Shown here piece after piece: positions 14,431 through 23,097 of a DNA stretch of 64,000 nt. Source of the DNA: a virus; the IMG/VR virus record IMGVR_UViG_3300044825_002279, positions 1-64,000 of that record; one strand, written 5' to 3'. Under the pieces are notes generated by a model. It saw only the letters and a list, made by a program, of their open reading frames with translations. It ran no database searches and had not been told where the DNA came from. Position numbers and translations under genes: made by a program. How positions within the stretch are numbered: position 1 is the first letter of the stretch; each line of letters opens with the position of its first letter.

Positions 14431-15196
14431 CCTGATCCGCCTCGACGGCGGAACCCAGACGCGATCGATCACCGACGCCGACACGGTCCACAGCTACGCG
14501 GTCGAGATGCAGCGCGGGGACCGGTTCCCGCCCGTCGTGGTGTTCTTCGACGGCCAGACCCACTGGCTCGCCTCGGGGTTCCACCGGTACTACGCGGCCG
14601 AATCCGCATCCCTGGGGCGCATCCTGGCCGACGTCCGGCAGGGCACCCAGCGCGACGCGGTCCTGTTCAGCGTCGGCGAGAATGCCGACCACGGGCTGCG
14701 GCGGACCAACGAGGACAAGCGCCGCGCGGTCCGCAAGCTGATCGAGGATCCCGAGTGGTCGCAGTGGAGCGACCGCCGCATCGCCGAGGCCGCGCGGGTC
14801 CACCACGACATGGTCTCGGACATGCGCGCCGAGCTGTCGCCAACGGCACCGGGCCTGCCCCGGATGCGCACCGTGGAGCGCGGCGGGAACACGTACCAGA
14901 TCGACACCGCGAACATCGGGCGGACGGCCCCGGCGCAGCCCAGCCCGGAACCGGCGAATGCGCCCGGTGCCACCCCGAGCCGCCCGGCCGGCATCCGGGA
15001 GCCCGAGCGGCCGAACCGGGCGGCCATCACGGTCCAGGCCCTCCAGGGGATCGAGCGCGCCTGGGGCACGCTCCCGGACCCGTTCGTGGCGGCACTCGAC
15101 CACCCGGGGTTCGGGATCGAGCAGGCCGAGCGCATCGCCGGGTGGTTCGACAAGCTCGCCCAGGCGCTCCGGCAGCGGATCGAGCGGGCGGGATAG
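14408..15196 (+). CDS. ParB-like nuclease-domain protein (262 aa)
   Basis: Residues 1-110 form a ParB/Srx fold: 'ELLPLDLIRLDGGTQTRSI', 'FPPVVVFFDGQTHWLASGFH' and the following RYYAAESA helix. Residues 100-150 carry a helix-turn-helix ('WSDRRIAEAARVHHDMVSD'), as in ParB. A Pro-rich linker and C-terminal helical domain follow. Phage proteins of this kind are usually called ParB-like; they may act in partition, DNA modification or regulation. No parA or clear parS is visible, so classic partition is not supported. Confidence 0.8.
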   Translation: MPELLPLDLIRLDGGTQTRSITDADTVHSYAVEMQRGDRFPPVVVFFDGQTHWLASGFHRYYAAESASLGRILADVRQGTQRDAVLFSVGENADHGLRRTNEDKRRAVRKLIEDPEWSQWSDRRIAEAARVHHDMVSDMRAELSPTAPGLPRMRTVERGGNTYQIDTANIGRTAPAQPSPEPANAPGATPSRPAGIREPERPNRAAITVQALQGIERAWGTLPDPFVAALDHPGFGIEQAERIAGWFDKLAQALRQRIERAG

Positions 15197-15217
15197 GCCC
15201 AGGAGGACGACGCGGCC

Positions 15218-15523
15218 ATGACCCAGGATCACCTCGCCGACCCGCCACCGTGCGCGATCCGCCAGCGCGTGATAGAACGCTGGCTCAGCGCCGCCCGGCC
15301 GGGCGACCAGATGGTCTACCACCGGGGCGAGCTCTACCGGGACAAGCTCCGGGACCCGGACCTCGCGGCCGCGGCGCAGAGGATGCTGGAGCTGAGCACG
15401 GGCCGGTTTGCGATCATCTCGAAATGCGGCCACGAAAGGGGCCTGCTGGTCGGATCGCGGACCGTGGAACTCGTGACCCGTCGGGAGCGGGGTGAGCTGG
15501 TCTACATGGCCCGCCGCCTGTAG
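15218..15523 (+). CDS. Early phage protein, unknown (101 aa)
   Basis: AGGAGG lies upstream of ATG 15218. The domain 'MVYHRGELYRDKLRDPDLAA' plus a C-terminal strand region suggests a small alpha/beta fold. No family identified. Confidence 0.65.
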   Translation: MTQDHLADPPPCAIRQRVIERWLSAARPGDQMVYHRGELYRDKLRDPDLAAAAQRMLELSTGRFAIISKCGHERGLLVGSRTVELVTRRERGELVYMARRL

Positions 15524-15535
15524 GAGCGCGCCCAG

Positions 15536-15931
15536 ATGATGACCCCCGCCGACCTCCTCCAGTGCCCGGCTTGCACCGCGGTCTCGCCCGGCTCGTGCTG
15601 GGACCTCGACCCGCCCGTGACCGGCGAGAGCCCGCGCCACAGCCCGGCCGACTGGGTGCTCAAGTGCCCGAGCTGCGGGGCCACGCCGATCGTGGTCATG
15701 ACCGCGCCGCCGGTGCCGGTGCCAGAGCCGAAGCCGCCGGTGCGGCCCAGGCCGAAACCCAGGGCCAAGCCCAGGGCCAAGCCCAAGCCGGCGCCCAAGC
15801 CCCGCCAGGAGCCCGCCAAGCCGCCTCGCAAGCGGGCCGAGCAGCAGCAGCGCCCAAGGAACCAGCGCCCGGCCCAGGAGCGGCCCGCAGCGCCCCGCAA
15901 CACCCGCCCCGCTCGCCGCCCCAGGCCGTGA
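15536..15931 (+). CDS. Zinc-ribbon protein with basic Pro/Lys/Arg tail (131 aa)
   Basis: CPAC (10-13) and CPSC (44-47) make a likely zinc ribbon in the first 55 residues. The last 70 residues are almost only Pro, Lys, Arg, Ala and Gln, organised as PKPRAKPRAKPKP-like repeats. A disordered basic tail of this sort would bind nucleic acid. Function unknown. Confidence 0.65.
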   Translation: MMTPADLLQCPACTAVSPGSCWDLDPPVTGESPRHSPADWVLKCPSCGATPIVVMTAPPVPVPEPKPPVRPRPKPRAKPRAKPKPAPKPRQEPAKPPRKRAEQQQRPRNQRPAQERPAAPRNTRPARRPRP

Positions 15932-15979
15932 CAAACCCCACAGACAGCCGCCCGGACCCCGCCTAGTGTGTCCGCCACC

Positions 15980-16297
15980 ATGACCCGCCTCGCCCTCGTC
16001 CTGCCCGTCCTGCTCGCCGCCTGTGCCCAGGCCGACAAGCCCGCGCTCTCGGACTTCACCCCCGAGGCCGACGGCCGCTGGCGGTTCATCGCCCAGTCGA
16101 CGGGCACCAGCTACCCGCCGGACAGCGCCTCGGCCGAACAGACCCGCCTCTTGTGGCTCCAGGAGGACGTGATCGCCAACCGGGCCTGCCCGCCGAACGG
16201 GGCCTATCGGGTCACGCGCCGGACAGTGCTCCAGGAGGGGCAGACCTATATCGGGATCGGGCTGTATCGGATCGTGTACGACGTGGAGTGCCAGTAG
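15980..16297 (+). CDS. Lipoprotein (105 aa)
   Basis: From ATG 15980 the protein begins MTRLALVLPVLLAACAQ, a signal II sequence with lipobox LAAC. A GTG at 15968 would add four residues. The mature part is a small beta-rich domain ending in Cys-Gln. Early phage lipoproteins often interfere with receptors or superinfection, but there is no direct evidence here. Confidence 0.7.
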   Translation: MTRLALVLPVLLAACAQADKPALSDFTPEADGRWRFIAQSTGTSYPPDSASAEQTRLLWLQEDVIANRACPPNGAYRVTRRTVLQEGQTYIGIGLYRIVYDVECQ

Positions 16298-16330
16298 CGC
16301 GGCACCCCGGCGCGGTACGGTTCTGGACTT

Positions 16331-16402
16331 CGGGGCCGGTCAGTAATCGGCTGATTTCTGACCCCGCCGGGCTATCGGGGCTCAGGACCCGCAACAGCCC
16401 CG
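16331..16402 (+). terminator. Two hairpins between early genes and the late region
   Basis: Hairpin 1: GGTCAG-T-AATC-GGCT-GATT-T-CTGACC (16338-16363), flanked by CGGGG and CCG. Hairpin 2: CGGGGCT (16376-16382) with AGCCCCG (16396-16402). Neither has a U run, so they may be regulatory, pausing or factor-dependent stops, not classic terminators. They lie just before the methyltransferase gene that opens the late block. Confidence 0.4.
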
Positions 16403-16408
16403 AGCCCC

Positions 16409-17788
16409 ATGTCGCCCGCCCAGCAGAACCCAACGACATGGCCGGCCGACAAGGTCGAGCGGCGGCCGCTCTCCAGTCTGATCCCCTACGCCCGGAACGC
16501 CCGCACCCACAGCGAGGCACAGGTGGCACAAATAGCCGCCAGCATGCGCGAGTGGGGCTGGACCAACCCGGTGCTGGTCGACGAGCATGGCGGGGTTATC
16601 GCCGGGCACGGCCGGATTCTGGCGGCTCGCCAGCTGGGCATCACCGAGGTCCCGGTCATGGTCGCCCGAGGCTGGTCCGAGGGGCAAAAGCGCGCCTACG
16701 TCCTGGCGGATAACAAGCTGGCCCTGAACGCCGGCTGGGACGAGGATCTGCTCAAGGTCGAACTCGCCGACCTGAGCGAACTCGGGATGGACCTCGAACT
16801 CATCGGCTTCTCCGGCGACGAGCTGGCCGCGCTCATGGCCGAGACGACCGAGGGCCTGACAGACCCCGACGCCGTTCCCGATGTGCCGACCGAGCCCGTG
16901 AGCGTCCTGGGCGACGTGTGGGTGCTCGGGCGCCACCGGCTGGCGTGCGGCGACAGTACGACGGTGGAGGCGGTCGACAAGGCGCTGAACGGCGTCAAGC
17001 CGCACCTGATGGTGACCGACCCGCCGTATGGGGTGAAGTACGACCCGAACTGGCGCAACGAGGCGGACAGGGCCAACGGCAAAGCCTACCGCGCGAGCGC
17101 CGTAGGCAACGTGAGCAACGACGACCGCGCCGACTGGTCGGAGGCGTGGGCTCTGTTCCCCGGCGACGTGGCCTATGTGTGGCACGCGCCCGGCGGCAAC
17201 AGCGTAGTCGTCGGCGAGAGCCTCAAGACTGCGGGCTTTGAACTGCGGATGCAGATCATCTGGGCGAAGTCTCGCCTTGTGATCGGTCGCGGCCATTACC
17301 ATTGCCAGCACGAGCCTTGCTGGTACGCGGTCAAGAAAGGCGGCACCGGCCATTGGTCTGGGAGCCGACAGCAGACAACGCTGTGGTCGATTGAGCACCG
17401 CAAATCCGAGACCGGCCACGGCACCCAGAAGCCGGTCGAGTGCATGATGCGCCCGATCGACAACAACAGCAGCTTCGGCCAGGCGGTCTACGAGCCGTTC
17501 TCGGGCTCGGGCACGACCATCATCGCCGCCGAGATGACCGGCCGCTGCTGCCACGCCATCGAGCTTGACCCGGCCTATGTCGACGTTGCCGTGCGCCGCT
17601 GGCAGGAGTTCTGCGGCAAGGTCGCAACCCATGCCGACACCGGCCTCACCTTCGCCGAGATGGCATCAGATCGAGGTGTGGTACTGCCCGCTGGATCGGT
17701 GGCTGGTGGCCCTCACGGACGGGTGGACCCTGCCGTGGGTAGCGAGCCCGATGCTGGGGCATCACGGTCAGTACTCAGTGCTGCTTGA
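16409..17788 (+). CDS. ParB-domain fused DNA methyltransferase, N4/N6 type (459 aa)
   Basis: Residues about 15-115 are a ParB-like domain ('RPLSSLIPYARNARTHSEAQ', GVIAGHGRILAAR). Residues about 165-415 are a DNA amino-methyltransferase: DPPYG (motif IV, near 205) precedes 'EPFSGSGTT' (motif I, near 370), the beta-type order. A target region lies between them. Such ParB-MTase fusions are frequent in phages and protect their DNA from host restriction. No restriction gene is adjacent. The last 37 residues overlap a second gene in another frame and look unlike a methyltransferase end. Confidence 0.88.
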   Translation: MSPAQQNPTTWPADKVERRPLSSLIPYARNARTHSEAQVAQIAASMREWGWTNPVLVDEHGGVIAGHGRILAARQLGITEVPVMVARGWSEGQKRAYVLADNKLALNAGWDEDLLKVELADLSELGMDLELIGFSGDELAALMAETTEGLTDPDAVPDVPTEPVSVLGDVWVLGRHRLACGDSTTVEAVDKALNGVKPHLMVTDPPYGVKYDPNWRNEADRANGKAYRASAVGNVSNDDRADWSEAWALFPGDVAYVWHAPGGNSVVVGESLKTAGFELRMQIIWAKSRLVIGRGHYHCQHEPCWYAVKKGGTGHWSGSRQQTTLWSIEHRKSETGHGTQKPVECMMRPIDNNSSFGQAVYEPFSGSGTTIIAAEMTGRCCHAIELDPAYVDVAVRRWQEFCGKVATHADTGLTFAEMASDRGVVLPAGSVAGGPHGRVDPAVGSEPDAGASRSVLSAA

Positions 17789-17822
17789 GTGGGAATCGGA
17801 AATACAAAATGGACCCCGGTGA
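17676..17822 (+). CDS. Methyltransferase-linked mini-protein, copy A (48 aa)
   Basis: GTG 17676, out of frame inside the 3' end of the methyltransferase gene. The peptide Y-C-P-L-D-R-W-L-V-A-L-T-D-G-W-T-L-P matches the 40-aa protein at 26335 (shared pattern Y.P...WL.AL.DGW.LP, then SVL and W). Two diverged copies, each overlapping a methyltransferase gene, support that this frame is really translated. Its end also overlaps the small terminase start. Function unknown. Confidence 0.6.
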   Translation: MWYCPLDRWLVALTDGWTLPWVASPMLGHHGQYSVLLEWESEIQNGPR

Positions 17823-18237
17823 AGATCGCCCGCCGCTGACTTCCGGCAAGGTCTACGTCCCGACCGAGAAGGACAGGCGCATCGTCGAGATGATGATCGC
17901 GGGCGGCATCACGCAAGAGGGCGTGGCCCGAGCCCTCGGCATCTGTGTCGACACCCTGGTGAAGAACTATCGGCCAGAGATCGACGGGGCGGTCGACAAG
18001 GCCAACGCCCAGGTGGCGGGCTCGCTGTTCAGAAAAGCGGTGAGCGACAATCACCCCAACGGGGTCACGGCCGCGATCTTCTGGCTCAAGACCAGGGCCA
18101 AGTGGCGCGAGACCAGCAGCGTGGAAGTAACCGGCGCCGACGGCGCACCTCTCGGCATGGTCCTCGGTGCCGCCGAGGTGGCTGCACTGCCCGACGAGAA
18201 GCTCGAGGATGCGTTTCGCACGCTGTCGTCCGGCTGA
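17809..18237 (+). CDS. terS: Terminase small subunit (142 aa)
   Basis: DNA-recognition subunit of the packaging motor. The N-terminal half has a helix-turn-helix 'VEMMIAGGITQEGVARALGI' followed by 'CVDTLVKNYRPEID', the usual small terminase form, then helices with 'AAIFWLKTRAKWRETSSVE'. ATG 17809 preceded by GGAA is preferred; an upstream TTG (17785) is possible. Directly followed by terL. Confidence 0.85.
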   Translation: MDPGEDRPPLTSGKVYVPTEKDRRIVEMMIAGGITQEGVARALGICVDTLVKNYRPEIDGAVDKANAQVAGSLFRKAVSDNHPNGVTAAIFWLKTRAKWRETSSVEVTGADGAPLGMVLGAAEVAALPDEKLEDAFRTLSSG

Positions 18238-18240
18238 GCC

Positions 18241-19869
18241 GTGCCCGCCGCCACCGCCCCCCGCCAGATCGAGATCCCGCCGCTCCGCCCGGCCTGCCCG
18301 CACCTGTTCGGCCCGGACGGCGAGATCGACCGCACCCTGCTGCGGGCCGAGCGCGAGCGCCGGCTGCGGGTCTACCAACTGGGCGCCGCCGAGCCACGAT
18401 TCGCCGCCCGCTGCATCGTCCAGTGCCGCGCCGACCCGCTCTGGTTCTTCGACAACTTCGCCTCGACGTTCGATCCGCGGATCAAGCTCACGGTGCCGAT
18501 GATCCTGTGGCCCAAGCAGCGGGACTACGTGACCTGGGTCCTGGAGCGAATCGCCGAGGCGCAGGACTTCGTCACCGAGAAGAGCCGCGACGTGGGCGTG
18601 ACCTACATGCACGTCGGGATCGCGGTCTGGTGCTGGCGATTCGACGACGGCTTCAAGACCACGTTCTGCGCCAACAAGCTCGACCTCGTGGACGTCAGGG
18701 GCAACCCGGACAGCATCTTCGAGAAGATCCGGGCGCTGATCCGCGGCCTGCCCAAGTGGCTGCTGCCCGAGGGCTGGAACCGGGCCAAGCACGACCGCGA
18801 GGCCCTGATCCTCAACCCCCAGAACGGCAACGTGATCTCCGGCGAGGGCGGCGACAACGCTGGTCGCGGCGGCAGGTCTAGCTTGTACGTGGTCGACGAG
18901 GCAGCCCACGTTGAGCGGGCCGACCGGGTCAATGCCGCGACCTCGGCCAATGCCCGCTCGCGGGGCTGGACCTCCTCGGTGAACGGCAACGGCAACCTGT
19001 TCTACCGCCTGGCGCACGGCGGCGACGTCGGGGTGTTCCGGTTCCACTGGCGGGACGACCCCCGCAAAAACGACGCCTGGGCGGCCAAGAAGCGGCGCGA
19101 CCTGACCCCCGTCGTGTTCGCCCAGGAGTACGATCTCGACTATGGGGCCTCGATCGCCGGGCTGGTGATCCCCATGCCGTGGGTCGACGCGGCGCGCGAG
19201 CTCTACCGCCGGCTCGGCGACCAGATCGCGACGTTCCGCGCAGCCAAGGGTGTCGCCGGTGTCGACGTCGGCGGCGGCAAGGCCGAATCCGTGGTGGTGG
19301 TCAAGCACGGGCCGGTGCTCGGCATGCCGCATGCCCGGGTCGACCAGGACGGCGTCAACATGGCCTACTGGGCGCTCGACATCGCCAAGGCCGAGAACGC
19401 GGGGCTGCTCAACTACGACGCGCCCGGCATCGGCTACCACATCGGGGCCATCCTGCAGCGCGCCGAGGGCTCGGACGTCCGGGTCCGGGGTGTCAACACC
19501 GGCGAGCCGCCGACCGACGTGGTCTGGCCCGACGAGCGGACCAGCCGTGACAAGTTCGCGAACCTCAAGGCCGAGCTGTGGTGGCGGGCCCGCGAGGCGT
19601 TCAACCGCTCATGGCTGCATCTTCGGCATTTGGACGGCGATCCCGAGGGTATCGAGTACCCCGCCAACGAGGTGATCCTGATGGCCGACGATACCGAGCT
19701 CGCCCGGCAGCTCAGCACCCCGCGGTACTTCCGGACGGAGCGCGGCAAGATCATGATCGAGACCAAGGACCAGCTCCGCTCGCGCGGGATTGCCAGCCCC
19801 GATCGGGCCGACGCCGCGGTCCTGGCGTTCCACGACGGCACCGGCGTCCTGTTCTACATCGGGGCCTGA
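18241..19869 (+). CDS. terL: Terminase large subunit (542 aa)
   Basis: Packaging ATPase and nuclease. The Walker A is of the deviant kind, EKSRDVGVT (113-121); Walker B is SLYVVDEAA (214-222). The nuclease domain begins near 340 with GVDVGGGKAES (first acidic residue), and the last catalytic Asp lies in 'SPDRADAAVLAF' (about 519-530). GTG start, 3 bases after terS. The length is normal for the family. The deviant P-loop is shared by a known group of TerL proteins, so activity is expected. Confidence 0.93.
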   Translation: MPAATAPRQIEIPPLRPACPHLFGPDGEIDRTLLRAERERRLRVYQLGAAEPRFAARCIVQCRADPLWFFDNFASTFDPRIKLTVPMILWPKQRDYVTWVLERIAEAQDFVTEKSRDVGVTYMHVGIAVWCWRFDDGFKTTFCANKLDLVDVRGNPDSIFEKIRALIRGLPKWLLPEGWNRAKHDREALILNPQNGNVISGEGGDNAGRGGRSSLYVVDEAAHVERADRVNAATSANARSRGWTSSVNGNGNLFYRLAHGGDVGVFRFHWRDDPRKNDAWAAKKRRDLTPVVFAQEYDLDYGASIAGLVIPMPWVDAARELYRRLGDQIATFRAAKGVAGVDVGGGKAESVVVVKHGPVLGMPHARVDQDGVNMAYWALDIAKAENAGLLNYDAPGIGYHIGAILQRAEGSDVRVRGVNTGEPPTDVVWPDERTSRDKFANLKAELWWRAREAFNRSWLHLRHLDGDPEGIEYPANEVILMADDTELARQLSTPRYFRTERGKIMIETKDQLRSRGIASPDRADAAVLAFHDGTGVLFYIGA

Positions 19870-19871
19870 CG

Positions 19872-22148
19872 ATGCGGGCCACGTCGCGGGGCGGCAAGGT
19901 CCGGCGCGGCATCCCGGCCGCCTGGCCCGGCGCCAGGCCGGAGCGCAAGGTCTCGGCCGTAGGGCCGATGATCGCCCAGTTCGCGGCCGGCCAGCCCCAG
20001 TTCACGCCCCGGCGCTACGACCGCCTGGCCGACGAGGCCTACACCCGCAACGTCATCGCCTACCAGTGCGTGCGGCTGATCTCCGATGCCGTGGCGTCGC
20101 TCCGGTGGTCGCTATTCCGCGGCGAGCAGGAGATCGAGAAGCACCCGATCGTCGACCTGATCCAGCGCCAGAACCCCATGACCCGCGGGGCTCGGTGGTG
20201 GCGCGAGCTCGTGGCCTACCATCTCCTGGCCGGCAACGCCTACGTCGAGGCCGTGACCGGGCTGCGCGACAACGCCCCGCCGTCCGAGCTGTGGAACCTG
20301 CGGCCCGACCGGGTCAAGGTGATCCCCGGCGACCAGGGCATGCCCAAGGCCTACCGGTACGAGGTCAACGGCCAGACCCACGACTTCCCGGTCGACCCCG
20401 TCAAGGGTGCGGGCCGGCTGCTGCACATCCGCGAGTTCCACCCGCTCAACGACTGGTACGGGTTCAGCCCGGTCGAGGCCGCGGCCCGCTACGTCGACAT
20501 GGACAACGCGGCCAGCGACCAGAACATCCGCCAGCTGCAGAACGGTGCGAGCCCCTCGGGGCTCATGATCTTCAAGAACAAGCTCGAGGCCGACCAGATC
20601 GCCCAGGCCGAGGCCAAGGTCCGGGAGAAGCTGTCCGGCACCGACAATGCCGGCCGGGTCCTGGTCCTGGGCGGCGACTGGGACTTCAAGCGGATCTCCG
20701 AGACCAACGTCGACATGCAGTGGCTCGACGGCCTCTCGGAATCGGCGCGCCGCATCTGCGCCGCGTGGAATGTGCCGCACATCCTCGTCGTCGCCGGCGA
20801 GAGCACGTACAACAACCGCGAGAATGCCCGGGTCGAGCTGTGGCTGCACTGTGTGCTGCCCTACGTCGACATGCTGCTGGGCGACCTCAACCCGTGGCTG
20901 TCCGACCTGTTCGGCGACGAGATCCAGCTCCGCTACGACCGGCAGGCGATCACCGCCCTGGAGCCGGTCCGGCGCGCCACCCGCGAGCAGTCCAGGGCCG
21001 ACTACCAGGCGCGCCTGATCACGCTCAACGAAGCCCGGGCCGAGATCGACTACGGCGAGATGCCGGACGGGGACCAGCTGGCGCCGCAGGTCGAGGCCGG
21101 CGTGGCGCGCGGTGTGGCCGAGCACGGCCTGTCTCTGGACCAGGATCGGGCCGAGAAGGATTTCGAGCGCACCACCCGGCGGGCCGAACTGAACGCCCAG
21201 CGCGAGGAGGCCCGGGCCGCGGCGGCACGCCAGCAGGTCCTCGAAGACGGCCAGACGGCCCACGAGCGGGCCCTGGACCTGGAGAAACTCCGGGCGGCGC
21301 GCAAGGCCGAGGAGATGGGCGAGGGCTGGGCCGTGGTCCGGCATCTCGTCAAGGCGGCCGACGCTGGCGATCTGGAGCGCAAGATCGAGCCCGGCGACTA
21401 TGCCGACCTCCCGGGCGGGCTGCCCGACGACGCCCTGGCGGAAGCGACCCGGCAGGCGCTCCAGGACATCGTGCGCGATTTCGGGCAGAAGACCTTCCAG
21501 GAGATCGGGCTCGACATCGGGTTCGACATCGCCAACCCGGCGGTGCAGGACTTCCTCGAGGAGTTCGCGGGCGAGCGGATCCGCGATATGGTGGGCGCCA
21601 CCACGCGGCGCGAGCTCGGCGAGGCCCTGGCCAAGGTGACCCGCGAGGGCCCGACATTCTCCAAGCTCACCCGGGCCGTCATGGACGTGTTCGAGCGTGC
21701 CGACCGCGAGCGTGCCGAGGTGATCGCCCGGACCGAGACCACGCGGGCCGCCGGGTTCGGCTCGCAGCGGGCCATGGAGCTGGGGAACGTCGAGCGGAAG
21801 ACCTGGATTTCGTCGCGGGATAATTTCGTTCGTGAGCAGCATGCGGAGTTGGATGGTCAGACCGTGCCAGCCACCGAGCCCTTCAACTGGGAGGGCAACG
21901 AGGCGATGTACCCCGGCGGGTTCAGCAAGGCCGCGCTCTCGGTGAATTGCCGCTGCATAGCCGTGGCGATCCCCGACGAGAAGGCCGCCGAGGCCCTTTC
22001 GACCAAGGATGCCCGGGCCGAGGCGTGGTCGCTGAAGGACAACCTGCTGCTGCACCACGAGCGGATCCTGACCGCGGCGCTGCGCGAGGGGTTCGCGCGG
22101 CAGATGCGGGCGGTGCTCACCGGGCTCGGGGATCGGCTCGCGTCGTGA
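19872..22148 (+). CDS. Portal protein fused to MuF-type head protein (758 aa)
   Basis: Residues 1 to about 400 are an HK97-family portal ('YTRNVIAYQCVRLISDAVAS', 'LLAGNAYVEAVTGLRDN', 'NDWYGFSPVEAAARYVDMDN'). A charged helical linker (about 400-540) connects to a minor head protein of the MuF/SPP1 gp7 family, with ARTETTRA near 619, the H..LDGQTVP region and the C-terminal CRC. In most phages these are separate genes. The ATG at 19872 is 2 bases after terL. The frame is continuous, so a fused virion protein, or one cut after translation, is expected. Confidence 0.88.
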   Translation: MRATSRGGKVRRGIPAAWPGARPERKVSAVGPMIAQFAAGQPQFTPRRYDRLADEAYTRNVIAYQCVRLISDAVASLRWSLFRGEQEIEKHPIVDLIQRQNPMTRGARWWRELVAYHLLAGNAYVEAVTGLRDNAPPSELWNLRPDRVKVIPGDQGMPKAYRYEVNGQTHDFPVDPVKGAGRLLHIREFHPLNDWYGFSPVEAAARYVDMDNAASDQNIRQLQNGASPSGLMIFKNKLEADQIAQAEAKVREKLSGTDNAGRVLVLGGDWDFKRISETNVDMQWLDGLSESARRICAAWNVPHILVVAGESTYNNRENARVELWLHCVLPYVDMLLGDLNPWLSDLFGDEIQLRYDRQAITALEPVRRATREQSRADYQARLITLNEARAEIDYGEMPDGDQLAPQVEAGVARGVAEHGLSLDQDRAEKDFERTTRRAELNAQREEARAAAARQQVLEDGQTAHERALDLEKLRAARKAEEMGEGWAVVRHLVKAADAGDLERKIEPGDYADLPGGLPDDALAEATRQALQDIVRDFGQKTFQEIGLDIGFDIANPAVQDFLEEFAGERIRDMVGATTRRELGEALAKVTREGPTFSKLTRAVMDVFERADRERAEVIARTETTRAAGFGSQRAMELGNVERKTWISSRDNFVREQHAELDGQTVPATEPFNWEGNEAMYPGGFSKAALSVNCRCIAVAIPDEKAAEALSTKDARAEAWSLKDNLLLHHERILTAALREGFARQMRAVLTGLGDRLAS

Positions 22149-22372
22149 TCATCGAATGGACCACCTACCCGGTCCACGACCGTGCCGGCCGCTTGCTCGG
22201 CCACCTCACGGTGCTGCACCCCTCCGACGGCGAGATCGTCCACAAGGTCTGGGGCGAGCCCGGCCGCACTGAGTGCCGCTCGCGGTTCGATCCGGTGCGG
22301 CGGTGCTATGTGGTGGACGAGGGATTTCCGCTGGGCAGGTTGCCGACGTTCGAGGCGGCGCGGCGCCAGTAG
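22145..22372 (+). CDS. Small protein behind the portal gene (75 aa)
   Basis: GTG start overlaps the portal stop (GTGA). Starts VIIEWTTYPVHDRAGR and carries two Cys and many Arg. No family. It is the last plus-strand gene before a reverse-strand insert. Confidence 0.65.
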   Translation: MIIEWTTYPVHDRAGRLLGHLTVLHPSDGEIVHKVWGEPGRTECRSRFDPVRRCYVVDEGFPLGRLPTFEAARRQ

Positions 22373-22439
22373 ACGGTCGCGGCGGGCAAGCAATCCGTTC
22401 GGTTTCCCCAGTGGAGGGAAGCGGGGGAGGGGTCGGCCC

Positions 22440-22562
22440 CTACAGCAGCCAGCCGAACCGCATGCGGCGCCTCAGCAGTGCCATGACCGATGGGGGAAGT
22501 AGCGTTGGCGGGCGCTTGATGTAGCTGCGCCGCCGCTTCCGGTTCGCCAATGCGAGCTTCAT
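22440..22562 (-). CDS. Small basic protein of a reverse-strand unit (40 aa)
   Basis: Its ATG overlaps the stop of the membrane protein gene upstream (ATGA). The peptide is very basic (NRKRRRSYIKRP, ALLRRRMRF). The overlap and reading direction are the only strong support. Confidence 0.5.
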   Translation of the reverse strand: MKLALANRKRRRSYIKRPPTLLPPSVMALLRRRMRFGWLL

Positions 22563-22792
22563 TGAGACGCGTGCCCCACCGGGATCCCAAACAGGCCGAA
22601 GACCGCCAGGGTCAAGACCACAGCCGCGACCGCCATCACTCCGGCCGGCACGCCGAGCAGCAGCGCCGCGATCGCGCCGACCAGGCCGGTGAGGCTCAGA
22701 ACGGCGAGCACTCCGGGCCAGATTGTCCGCGCAGGTTCGCCCGAAGGCATCGGGAAGCGCCGCAGCCATTCATGGAGCATCAAGGGGCGCAT
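22559..22792 (-). CDS. Reverse-strand two-helix membrane protein (77 aa)
   Basis: AGGAG lies 6 bases before ATG 22792. Two hydrophobic helices (about 26-45 VLAVLSLTGLVGAIAALLL and 49-70) are separated by a tight turn, and the N-terminus is polar. It is encoded against the head operon between the portal and protease genes and so needs its own promoter. This is a typical position for an inserted conversion gene. Exclusion or holin-like roles are possible but unproven. Confidence 0.65.
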   Translation of the reverse strand: MRPLMLHEWLRRFPMPSGEPARTIWPGVLAVLSLTGLVGAIAALLLGVPAGVMAVAAVVLTLAVFGLFGIPVGHASQ

Positions 22793-22986
22793 TGGGTACT
22801 CCTGAGGGTTCGCCGCCGGCCGGGCGCTACTCCGGCTCGGATCGCATTCGTCAGGGGCGAGCCGTACGGCTACCGGTCTGACAACAGGCGGGTTGCTTGG
22901 CCCACGGCGATCAACCCGTGGCGCTACCCCTGGCCTCGATCCGCTGGTTCCGCGCGTGTCTGCTCTCCACGCCGCGGCGGCCCCGC

Positions 22987-23017
22987 TTTGTAACACTTCG
23001 CCGTCCGTTTGTAACGC
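22987..23017. promoter_or_regulatory. Direct repeats TTTGTAAC in the intergenic region
   Basis: TTTGTAACaC (22987-22996) and TTTGTAACgC (23008-23017) start 21 bases apart, two helical turns. They lie in the 305-base gap between the reverse membrane gene and the protease gene, about 80 bases before the latter. Likely a binding site or promoter element; which strand it serves is unclear. Nothing else is recognised in this gap. Confidence 0.4.
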
Positions 23018-23097
23018 GTCCGGGCCCGACACTTTCGGCATACCCCGCCGCACGCCTCGCCTAGCGCTCGCTCCGTGCCCCGTCATGGAGTCGCGCC

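Noticed and set aside
22429-22440. GGGG-TCGG-CCCC hairpin as a bidirectional terminator between convergent genes
   Set aside because: Only 4 bp and no U tract on either strand.
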